Positions 25,331 to 31,268 of a DNA stretch of 31,268 bases are shown piece after piece. The stretch covers positions 1-31,268 of the forward strand of contig NZ_JAGKWP010000014.1 of assembly GCF_021151785.1 (NCBI RefSeq), read 5' to 3'. The stretch comes from Flavobacterium sp. (GTDB lineage Bacteria; Bacteroidota; Bacteroidia; Flavobacteriales; Flavobacteriaceae). Position numbers and translations under genes: made by a program. The notes below the pieces were generated by a model that was given only the letters and a program-made list of their open reading frames with translations, was not told where the DNA came from and made no database searches. The number at the start of each line of letters is the position of its first letter. Position 1 is the stretch's first letter.

Positions 25331-25879
25331 TTATTCAATGTTATAAGAAGCTAAAAGCTGTTTATATTCTTCTGAATTTCTTCTTCTCAAGTCTTCGTTT
25401 TTCACTAATTCTTGAAGGTGCAATATACCATCAATAATTTGTTCTGGTCTAGGAGGACATCCTGGAACATATACGTCTACTGGAATAACTTTATCAATTC
25501 CTTGTAGAACAGAATAAGTGTCAAAAACACCACCAGAAGAAGCGCAAGCTCCAACAGCAACAACCCATTTAGGTTCCGACATTTGTTCGTAAACTTGACG
25601 TAAAATAGGAGCCATTTTTTTTGAAATAGTTCCCATCACTAGTAGCATATCTGCTTGTCTTGGTGAGAAACTAACACGTTCTGAACCGAAACGTGCCATA
25701 TCGTAATGTGAAGCCATTGTTGCCATGAATTCAATTCCACAACAAGAAGTAGCAAATGGTAAAGGCCACATAGAATTAGCTCGAGCAATACCAATTACTT
25801 GGTCAAAACGCGTAGCAAAGAATCCTTCACCTTGTACTCCTTCTGGAGCTTCTACAGTTTTTACTTTTTTATTTTCCAT
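25331..25879 (-). CDS. nuoB: NADH-quinone oxidoreductase subunit B
   Basis: 182 aa, carries the terminal cluster N2. Ligands: adjacent C46 and C47 (ATSCCGIEFMA), C112 (VGACASSGG) and C141 (VPGCPPRPE). All four are present. It receives electrons from NuoI and reduces quinone at the NuoB/NuoD interface. 15 bp after nuoA. The basic/acidic N-terminal 20 residues are variable in the family. Confidence 0.97.
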   Translation of the reverse strand: MENKKVKTVEAPEGVQGEGFFATRFDQVIGIARANSMWPLPFATSCCGIEFMATMASHYDMARFGSERVSFSPRQADMLLVMGTISKKMAPILRQVYEQMSEPKWVVAVGACASSGGVFDTYSVLQGIDKVIPVDVYVPGCPPRPEQIIDGILHLQELVKNEDLRRRNSEEYKQLLASYNIE

Positions 25880-25894
25880 TTTCTTGCACTTTTT

Positions 25895-26260
25895 TTATTC
25901 CCATACCAAAGCCTTCTTCTTAATAACATAGAAGAAACCTATAAGTAATAAAACCATGAAAATCCCCATTTTAATCAATCCATCCATACCCATATCCTTA
26001 AAGTTTACCGCCCAAGGATACATAAAAATAACTTCAACGTCGAATAAAACGAAAAGAATGGCAACTAAAAAATACTTTACTGAGAACGGAATACGAGCAT
26101 TACCCGTAGATTCTATTCCACATTCAAAACTTTTATCTTTATTGGCAGAAGAACGCTTAGGCCCTAATAAATTAGATATTACAATAGTACCGCCAACAAA
26201 TCCAACAGCAAGTAAGACCTGCATTAGGATAGGTATAAAATCATGTTGAGAAGTTTGCAT
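25895..26260 (-). CDS. nuoA: NADH-quinone oxidoreductase subunit A
   Basis: 121 aa from the ATG, three membrane helices, normal length. The conserved loop KSFECGIESTGNARIPFSVKY holds the family Cys and Glu, and LFDVEVIFMYPWA follows. The frame is open to a GTG at 26284, but the first base of that GTG is the last base of the -7 box, so the ATG 23 nt below the box is chosen. First gene of nuoA-N, all 14 genes in canonical order. Confidence 0.96.
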   Translation of the reverse strand: MQTSQHDFIPILMQVLLAVGFVGGTIVISNLLGPKRSSANKDKSFECGIESTGNARIPFSVKYFLVAILFVLFDVEVIFMYPWAVNFKDMGMDGLIKMGIFMVLLLIGFFYVIKKKALVWE

Positions 26261-26283
26261 TTTTATGCTATTTAAAATAGTCA

Positions 26284-26314
26284 CAAAAATAATTTGTCTA
26301 ATTGTATTATCAAA
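26284..26314 (-). promoter_or_regulatory. nuo operon promoter (TTTG-N19-TATTTTTG)
   Basis: On the minus strand TTTG (26314-26311), a 19-nt spacer, then TATTTTTG (26291-26284). Both elements and the spacing match the Bacteroidetes housekeeping consensus TTTG/TAnnTTTG. It is the best promoter in the window. The predicted transcript start is about 7 nt below, giving a leader of roughly 15-20 nt before the nuoA ATG. Confidence 0.8.
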
Positions 26315-26322
26315 ATTAAAAC

Positions 26323-26356
26323 AAGGTTTAAAAGAGACAAAACCCTAAAAAACCTT
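26323..26356. repeat. Inverted repeat upstream of nuo promoter
   Basis: AAGGTTT (26323-26329) and AAACCTT (26350-26356) with a 20-nt gap, ending 8 nt upstream of the -33 element. Possible regulator site; 7-bp arms in AT-rich DNA could also be chance. Confidence 0.3.
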
Positions 26357-26393
26357 TTATTTAAATTAAATCTAAATAGCTTAATTAAAGTGT

Positions 26394-26424
26394 AAAAAAA
26401 AACGCTCTAAAAAAGAGCGTTTTT
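26394..26424 (-). terminator. Intrinsic terminator of the cold-shock gene
   Basis: An 11-bp perfect stem (26398-26408 with 26414-26424, core ACGCTCT/AGAGCGT) with a 5-nt loop. On the minus strand it is followed by a T run. It begins 14 nt after the cold-shock stop codon. Confidence 0.88.
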
Positions 26425-26438
26425 CTGTGAGGTATAAA

Positions 26439-26639
26439 TTAATCGTTTATGGTGACTACATTAGTTGCTACAATTCCTTTTCTACCTTCTTCTTCTTCAT
26501 AACTAACATGGTCTCCTTCATTTAATTTGTCTCCTTTGATTCCTGTTACGTGTACAAAGATGTCTTTGCCTGTTTCTTCGTTAGTTATGAAACCAAAACC
26601 TTTAGTTTCATTGAAGAATTTTACTGTTCCTTTTTGCAT
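26439..26639 (-). CDS. Cold-shock domain protein (CspA family)
   Basis: 66 aa single cold-shock domain. RNP1-like KGFGFI (13-18) and RNP2-like DIFVH (26-30) are both present, giving a five-strand OB fold that binds single-stranded RNA/DNA. It acts as an RNA chaperone in the cytoplasm. The predicted leader is only about 20-25 nt, unlike the long thermosensor leader of E. coli cspA, so regulation by a 5' UTR switch is not suggested. Monocistronic, with its own promoter and terminator. Confidence 0.95.
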   Translation of the reverse strand: MQKGTVKFFNETKGFGFITNEETGKDIFVHVTGIKGDKLNEGDHVSYEEEEGRKGIVATNVVTIND

Positions 26640-26668
26640 TTTATGCGTAATAATAATTAATAATGATT

Positions 26669-26676
26669 CAAAGATA
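26669..26676 (-). promoter_or_regulatory. Putative -7 box of the cold-shock gene
   Basis: TATCTTTG on the minus strand, 29 nt before the ATG. No clear TTTG element at the expected distance. Confidence 0.5.
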
Positions 26677-26708
26677 GACTTTTAATTGAAATAAAAAAGT
26701 TTTTATAT

Positions 26709-26736
26709 AAAAAAAAGCGAACTTTTTAGGTCCGCT
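26709..26736 (-). terminator. Intrinsic terminator of aspS
   Basis: On the minus strand AGCGGAC (26736-26730) pairs with GTTCGCT (26722-26716), with one G-U pair and a 7-nt loop, followed by a run of seven T. It lies 16 nt after the aspS stop. Confidence 0.8.
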
Positions 26737-26752
26737 CATATATTTTTAAAAA

Positions 26753-28507
26753 TTAATTCTTTGTAATCACACTAATATTAAGTTCATCCAATTGTTTAGA
26801 ATCAATTTCAGAGGGTGCGTCTATCATAACATCTCTACCAGAATTATTTTTAGGAAAAGCAATAAAGTCACGTATGGTTTCCTGGCCACCTAAAATAGCA
26901 ACTAATCGATCTAATCCAAAAGCTAAACCACCATGTGGCGGGGCACCGTATTGAAAAGCATTCATTAAAAATCCAAATTGGTTTTCTGCTTCTTCTTTAG
27001 AAAAACCTAATAATTCAAACATTCTTGCTTGTAATTCTTTGTCATGAATACGGATAGATCCACCTCCAATTTCATTTCCATTTAATACCATATCATATGC
27101 ATTAGCTCTTATTGCTCCTGGATTTTCATGAATCAAATGTAAATCCTCAGGTTTTGGACTTGTAAAAGGGTGGTGCATAGCGTGGTATCTTTCACTTTCT
27201 TCATCCCATTCTAATAACGGGAAATCAACTACCCAAAGCGGCGCAAATTCATTTGGTTTTCTTAAACCTAAACGATTTCCTAACTCCATACGAAGAGCGC
27301 TTAACCGACTTCTTGTTTTGTTAGCAGAACCCGATAATACTAAAATTAAATCTCCAGGTTGTGCACCTGTAATTTCAGCCCATTTTTTTAAATCTTCTTG
27401 GTCATAAAATTTATCTACAGAAGATTTTAAAGTACCATCTTGTTCATATTTACAATACACCATTCCAGATGCGCCAACTTGTGGACGTTTTACCCAATCA
27501 ATTAACGCGTCGATTTCTTTTCTTGTATATGATGCACAACCAGGAACTGCAATTCCGACTACTAATTCTGCTGAATTGAAAACGCTGAAATCTTTATGCT
27601 GTGCTACTTCATTTAACTCCCCAAATTGCATTCCAAAACGAATATCCGGCTTATCATTTCCATATGTCTTCATGGCATAATCATAAGTCATTCTTGGGAA
27701 TTTATCCACTTCTAAACCATGAACTTCTTTTAACAAATGACGTGTTAAACCTTCAAATATATTCAAAATATCTTCTTGCTCAACAAAAGCCATTTCACAG
27801 TCAATTTGGGTAAACTCCGGTTGACGGTCCGCTCGTAAATCTTCATCACGGAAACATTTTACAATCTGAAAATATTTATCCATTCCTCCAACCATTAATA
27901 ATTGTTTGAAGGTTTGAGGTGATTGTGGTAAAGCATAAAATTGTCCGGCATTCATTCTGCTTGGAACTATAAAATCTCTTGCTCCTTCTGGAGTAGATTT
28001 AATCAAATAAGGTGTTTCAACCTCGCAAAAACCATGATTAGAAAGGTAGTTACGTACTTCCATAGCTACTTTGTGACGAAACAACAAACTGTTTTTGACA
28101 GGATTTCTTCTAATGTCTAAGTAACGGTATTTCATTCGAATGTCTTCTCCACCATCTGTTTCATCTTCTATAGTAAACGGAGGAAGTTGCGCTTCGTTTA
28201 AAATATTTAACTCAGAAACTAAAATCTCAATATCACCTGTTGATATATTTTTATTTTTAGATTCACGTTCAATCACCATTCCTTTAACTTGAATAACAAA
28301 CTCTCTACCTAATGATTTTGCCTTTTCAAACACTGCCTTATCTGTTCTGTTCTCGTCAAAAATTAATTGTGTAATTCCATAACGATCTCTTAAATCCACC
28401 CAGACCATAAAACCTTTATCGCGCGATTTTTGAACCCATCCTGCTAAAGTAACTTCCTGATTGATATGTGATGCATTTAACTCACCACAAGTATGACTTC
28501 TATACAT
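26753..28507 (-). CDS. aspS: Aspartyl-tRNA synthetase
   Basis: 584 aa, bacterial-type class II synthetase that charges tRNA-Asp (some bacterial forms also charge tRNA-Asn; not resolved here). Order: N-terminal OB-fold anticodon domain (MYRSHTCGELNA to about 105), motif 1 region KYRYLDIRRN, motif 2 CFRDEDLRADRQPEFTQID, the bacterial insertion domain (about 280-400), and motif 3 GGLAFGLDRLV. Length agrees with bacterial AspRS. The frame runs six codons further to a TTG (28525) that lies inside a TACTTTTG -7 box, so the ATG at 28507 is the right start. Own terminator downstream. Confidence 0.97.
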   Translation of the reverse strand: MYRSHTCGELNASHINQEVTLAGWVQKSRDKGFMVWVDLRDRYGITQLIFDENRTDKAVFEKAKSLGREFVIQVKGMVIERESKNKNISTGDIEILVSELNILNEAQLPPFTIEDETDGGEDIRMKYRYLDIRRNPVKNSLLFRHKVAMEVRNYLSNHGFCEVETPYLIKSTPEGARDFIVPSRMNAGQFYALPQSPQTFKQLLMVGGMDKYFQIVKCFRDEDLRADRQPEFTQIDCEMAFVEQEDILNIFEGLTRHLLKEVHGLEVDKFPRMTYDYAMKTYGNDKPDIRFGMQFGELNEVAQHKDFSVFNSAELVVGIAVPGCASYTRKEIDALIDWVKRPQVGASGMVYCKYEQDGTLKSSVDKFYDQEDLKKWAEITGAQPGDLILVLSGSANKTRSRLSALRMELGNRLGLRKPNEFAPLWVVDFPLLEWDEESERYHAMHHPFTSPKPEDLHLIHENPGAIRANAYDMVLNGNEIGGGSIRIHDKELQARMFELLGFSKEEAENQFGFLMNAFQYGAPPHGGLAFGLDRLVAILGGQETIRDFIAFPKNNSGRDVMIDAPSEIDSKQLDELNISVITKN

Positions 28508-28522
28508 TATCTTATTTTTTGG

Positions 28523-28530
28523 CAAAAGTA
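28523..28530 (-). promoter_or_regulatory. Putative -7 box of aspS
   Basis: TACTTTTG on the minus strand, 15 nt before the aspS ATG. A TTTG lies 26 nt further up, which is longer than the usual spacer. Confidence 0.5.
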
Positions 28531-28695
28531 GGATAATTTTAAAAAATAGTAAATTTCAAATCCATAAATATTGCACATCTAATTTATTTCATCCAACTTT
28601 TAGTTATAATTAAGAATAAAAAAGAAAAAATATAAAAAATACCTTATAAATATTAAAAATGTCGGATAATCAAAAAAAAGAAACTTAACAAGAAT

Positions 28696-28729
28696 TTTGC
28701 TTTTTGTTTTGAAGAAAAAACTATATTTA
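28696..28729 (+). promoter_or_regulatory. Weak promoter candidate for the thioredoxin-like gene
   Basis: TTTG (28696-28699), 22-nt spacer, TATATTTA (28722-28729), which is one base off TAnnTTTG. 20 nt before the ATG. The remaining 242-bp divergent gap with aspS is very AT-rich with nothing else I can support. Confidence 0.35.
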
Positions 28730-28749
28730 CATGATTAAAATAATTTAAA

Positions 28750-29742
28750 ATGAAAAATAAAACAACACTATTGATTGCGTTAGCAGCAGGTTTATTTACT
28801 TTAACCACTCAAGCACAAGCTAAAATTACAGTAAAAATATTAAACAAACCTTCGGATACTATTTATGTAAAAGGAAGAGGTTTTAATAAAATGATAGTTG
28901 CTGATAAAAAAGGACATTTTCATGGTAGTTTTGATGTAACAGAAGGATTTTACAAACTAGATGCGGGAGAACAATATGCTGATTTATATTTGACCAATAC
29001 TTCAAATTTAGAAGTTACTTTAGACTATACTAAATTTGACGAAACATTGGATTTTAAAGGAAATGGTAGTAATGAGAATAATTACTTAGCAAAGAAAAAC
29101 TTAGAAGAGCAACAAATGAATTTAGATGCATTAATGGCGTCTAAAGATGAAGCAGAATTAAAAGTTGAAATGGATAAAGTAAGAAATGATATTTATTCTA
29201 AATTTCCAACTAATTTAAGTGCCAATTTTGTAGCTAAATTAAAAGAAGATACTGAGAAGAACTTGAAAAATTTAGAAGGTTACATGAAAGAATCGTTTGC
29301 AGTTAGAAAATTAAATGGTTCTGTTTCTCCTTCTTTTGCCTATGAAAACACATCTGGAAAAATCATAAAGTTAGAGGATTTTAAAGGTAAATATGTTTAT
29401 GTGGATGTTTGGGCTACTTGGTGCGGACCTTGTAGAGCAGAAATTCCTCATTTGAAAAAAACGGAAGAGGCCTATCATGGTAAAAACATCGAATTTGTAA
29501 GCATCTCTGTTGATGTAATGAAAGACAAAGAAAAATGGAAAAAATTTGTAGCTGAAAAGGAATTAGGAGGAGTACAAATTTTAGCAGATAAAGATTGGAA
29601 ATCAGATTTTGTAACAGGATATAAAATTAATGGAATTCCTCGTTTTATTTTAATTGGGCCAGATGGTAAAATTGTAAATGCGGATGCTCCAAGACCTTCT
29701 TCGCCAGAACTAACTAAACTATTAGATTCTGTGGTGAAATAA
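28750..29742 (+). CDS. Exported TlpA-like thioredoxin-family protein
   Basis: 330 aa. A signal peptide (hydrophobic core 7-20, likely cleavage after AQA near residue 24) exports it to the periplasm. Residues about 26-105 are a beta-rich domain resembling the N-terminal domain common in Bacteroidetes TlpA/AhpC-TSA proteins. A charged helical linker follows (115-185). Residues 190-330 form the thioredoxin fold with WCGPC (C225, C228) and a cis-Pro segment NGIPRFIL. It probably acts as a disulfide reductant or isomerase in the envelope; the partner is unknown. Monocistronic with its own terminator. Confidence 0.92.
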   Translation: MKNKTTLLIALAAGLFTLTTQAQAKITVKILNKPSDTIYVKGRGFNKMIVADKKGHFHGSFDVTEGFYKLDAGEQYADLYLTNTSNLEVTLDYTKFDETLDFKGNGSNENNYLAKKNLEEQQMNLDALMASKDEAELKVEMDKVRNDIYSKFPTNLSANFVAKLKEDTEKNLKNLEGYMKESFAVRKLNGSVSPSFAYENTSGKIIKLEDFKGKYVYVDVWATWCGPCRAEIPHLKKTEEAYHGKNIEFVSISVDVMKDKEKWKKFVAEKELGGVQILADKDWKSDFVTGYKINGIPRFILIGPDGKIVNADAPRPSSPELTKLLDSVVK

Positions 29743-29746
29743 ACAC

Positions 29747-29771
29747 AAACTGCCTTAGGGCAGTTTTTTTT
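29747..29771 (+). terminator. Intrinsic terminator after the thioredoxin-like gene
   Basis: AAACTGCC (29747-29754) pairs with GGCAGTTT (29759-29766) around the tetraloop TTAG, followed by T through 29771. It begins 5 nt after the stop codon. Confidence 0.92.
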
Positions 29772-29797
29772 ATGAATTATTAACTAAATAAGATAAA

Positions 29798-29825
29798 TTT
29801 GTTAGTCATAAGTTTTATACTTTTG
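29798..29825 (+). promoter_or_regulatory. asd promoter (TTTG-N16-TACTTTTG)
   Basis: TTTG at 29798-29801, 16-nt spacer, TACTTTTG at 29818-29825; 27 nt before the asd ATG. The spacer is slightly short. A 7-bp inverted repeat ATAAGTT/AACTTAT (29808-29814, 29829-29835) is centred exactly on the -7 box. Confidence 0.6.
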
Positions 29826-29852
29826 CATAACTTATTAAATACTAATTAAAAG

Positions 29853-30842
29853 ATGAAAGTAGCCGTAGTAGGAGCCACTGGAATGGTAGGCGAAGTAATG
29901 CTACAAGTGTTAGCAGAAAGAAATTTTCCAATAACGGAATTGATTCCAGTTGCTTCTGAGAAATCAGTAGGCAAAGAAATCGAATGGAAAGGTAAAAAAT
30001 ATAGTGTTGTAAGCTTGGCTGAAGCAGTGAAAATGCAACCGCAGATTGCTTTATTCTCTGCAGGAGGTGACACTTCAAAAGAATGGGCTCCAAAATTCGC
30101 AGTAGCTGGTACAACAGTAATTGACAATTCGTCTGCTTGGAGAATGGATCCAACAAAAAAATTAGTAGTTCCAGAAATTAATGCATCTATTTTAACAAAA
30201 GAGGATAAAATTATAGCCAATCCAAATTGTTCAACGATACAAATGGTAATGGCATTAGCTCCTTTACACCAAAAATATGACATCAAGCGTATCATAGTTT
30301 CAACTTACCAATCTATTACAGGAACTGGAGTCAAAGCTGTACAGCAATTAGAAAATGAATACAAAGGAATACAAGGTGATATGGCCTACAAATATCCTAT
30401 TCACAGAAATGCCATTCCTCAATGTGATGTGTTTGAAGAAAATGGTTATACGAAAGAAGAAATGAAATTGGTTCGTGAAACTCAAAAAATTCTTTCGGAT
30501 AATTCTATAGCAGTAACTGCTACAGCTATTCGTATACCAGTAGTAGGCGGACATAGTGAAGCCGTTAATGTAGAATTTGAACATGATTTTGACGTTAATG
30601 AAGTGCGTTCCCTTTTAGAGGCAACACCTGGAATTACTGTTCAAGACGACTTAGCTAATTATTCCTATCCAATGCCTATTTATGCACAAGGAAAGGATGA
30701 TGTATTTGTTGGTAGAATTCGTAGGGATGAAAGTCAGCCTAAAACATTAAACATGTGGATTGTTGCAGATAATTTACGAAAAGGTGCTGCTACAAACACC
30801 ATTCAAATTGCAGAATATTTGGTAAAAAACCAACTGGTGTAA
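29853..30842 (+). CDS. asd: Aspartate-semialdehyde dehydrogenase
   Basis: 329 aa. It makes aspartate semialdehyde from aspartyl phosphate with NADPH, feeding lysine/diaminopimelate, threonine and methionine synthesis. NADP-binding GATGMVGEVM (7-16); catalytic C126 in IANPNCSTIQ; general-base His234 in RIPVVGGHSEA; HRNAIPQCD also conserved. Cytoplasmic, normal length. Own promoter after the preceding terminator; the following small gene starts 10 bp downstream on the same strand and may be co-transcribed. Confidence 0.97.
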   Translation: MKVAVVGATGMVGEVMLQVLAERNFPITELIPVASEKSVGKEIEWKGKKYSVVSLAEAVKMQPQIALFSAGGDTSKEWAPKFAVAGTTVIDNSSAWRMDPTKKLVVPEINASILTKEDKIIANPNCSTIQMVMALAPLHQKYDIKRIIVSTYQSITGTGVKAVQQLENEYKGIQGDMAYKYPIHRNAIPQCDVFEENGYTKEEMKLVRETQKILSDNSIAVTATAIRIPVVGGHSEAVNVEFEHDFDVNEVRSLLEATPGITVQDDLANYSYPMPIYAQGKDDVFVGRIRRDESQPKTLNMWIVADNLRKGAATNTIQIAEYLVKNQLV

Positions 30843-30852
30843 TTATATATAG

Positions 30853-31194
30853 ATGAAAAAAAAATATGTAAAGTATAATCTTTTGATAGCTTCATTACTT
30901 CTATTGGTAATAAGCTATCAATCTTTACATATTTTTTTGCATTCAGAAGATCATTCTTCTTATAGTTCTAACGCTAATAAAACAGAACAAACAACCTATA
31001 AAAAAATATTTACTCAAAAGGATGAATGTCCTGTCTGTGAATTTGAATTTGCAGCCTTCTTATCATCTGAAATATTTTCCTTTGAATTCATACCACCACA
31101 ACACAATTTCTTTCTAATTGACTATTATAAATCAATTGTAAAAGAAAAAGAATTTCTATTTTATTCTCATAGGGGACCTCCTATTCTTTGTTAG
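30853..31194 (+). CDS. Small membrane-anchored protein with CPVC and C-terminal RGPP motifs, function unknown
   Basis: 113 aa. One N-terminal hydrophobic helix (about 9-28), so membrane-anchored or exported. Then HIFLHSEDH with H26, H30 and H34, a polar linker, CPVCEFEF (C59, C62), and a C-terminal SHRGPPILC with a terminal cysteine. His and Cys pairs suggest metal or heme contact. From memory, similar short proteins with a CxxC and RGPP/RAPP end occur in Bacteroidetes and resemble DUF2946-type proteins found near TonB-dependent receptors for metals; not checked. The next gene lies beyond the window. Low sequence complexity does not explain it; coding is supported by clean start and stop near asd. 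Confidence 0.7.
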   Translation: MKKKYVKYNLLIASLLLLVISYQSLHIFLHSEDHSSYSSNANKTEQTTYKKIFTQKDECPVCEFEFAAFLSSEIFSFEFIPPQHNFFLIDYYKSIVKEKEFLFYSHRGPPILC

Positions 31195-31204
31195 TATTTC
31201 GATT

Positions 31205-31253
31205 ACTCAATTGAGTGTTTTTTTGTAGGCTTTATGATTTAATTAAAGTCTAC
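31205..31253 (+). other. Two tandem hairpins after the last gene
   Basis: ACTCAATTGAGT (31205-31216) is a perfect palindrome followed by GTTTTTTT, a weak terminator for the small gene. Then GTAGGCTTTA (31225-31234) pairs with TAAAGTCTAC (31244-31253) with one G-U pair. The second could be a leader or operator of the next gene. Confidence 0.4.
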
Positions 31254-31268
31254 CAATTTATTTATTGT

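Noticed and set aside
26640..26668. Long structured thermosensor leader for the cold-shock gene
   Set aside because: The -7 box is 29 nt before the ATG, so the leader is too short for an E. coli cspA-type structure.
28659..28688. Nine-codon ORF (MSDNQKKET) upstream of the thioredoxin-like gene
   Set aside because: It lies upstream of the best promoter candidate, is lysine-rich by composition, and has no spacing or motif supporting a leader peptide.

Overview
The window is an AT-rich, densely packed chromosomal segment that looks like a member of the Flavobacteriaceae, most likely Flavobacterium or a close relative. The evidence is a mevalonate-pathway cluster, a 14-gene nuo operon with separate nuoC and nuoD and a short NuoG, recurrent TAnnTTTG-type -7 promoter boxes, almost no Shine-Dalgarno sequences, and protein sequences that read as flavobacterial. 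I see no phage, IS element, CRISPR array, tRNA or rRNA. No intergenic stretch exceeds 300 bases.

Layout. Positions 1-3974 (minus strand) hold an RsuA/RluB-type pseudouridine synthase, a UbiA-family prenyltransferase resembling digeranylgeranylglyceryl-phosphate synthases, a mevalonate kinase-like GHMP kinase and diphosphomevalonate decarboxylase. The last three form an isoprenoid block. A short divergent promoter region separates them from tspO (plus). This gene abuts, with no gap, a convergent BaiN/HI0933-type flavoprotein and then a secreted S9 prolyl-oligopeptidase-type peptidase (both minus). Positions 7855-12525 (plus) are a tightly coupled five-gene unit: dicarboxylate/amino-acid:cation symporter, DedA protein, DAO-type FAD oxidoreductase, MtgA and an SDR. 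An AIM24-family gene follows, ending at a strong bidirectional terminator at 13381-13425.

Positions 13442-26260 (minus) are the complete complex I operon, nuoA to nuoN, driven by the best promoter in the window (TTTG, 19-nt spacer, TATTTTTG at 26284-26314). NuoG ends after the iron-sulfur region and lacks the molybdopterin-oxidoreductase domain. Downstream of the operon promoter come a cold-shock protein and aspS (minus), each with its own terminator. Then, on the plus strand, come a secreted TlpA-like thioredoxin protein, aspartate-semialdehyde dehydrogenase (asd) and a small membrane-anchored protein with CPVC and RGPP motifs.

Most of the window is conserved housekeeping DNA and I found no clearly new multi-gene system. 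The items most worth a second look are the truncated NuoG that keeps an N7-like cysteine set, the altered C-terminal motif of the pseudouridine synthase, the ether-lipid-like prenyltransferase next to mevalonate genes, the coupled five-gene operon, the modular GTTTCA intergenic repeats (one inside the nuo operon), promoter-overlapping inverted repeats, and the small CPVC/RGPP protein.
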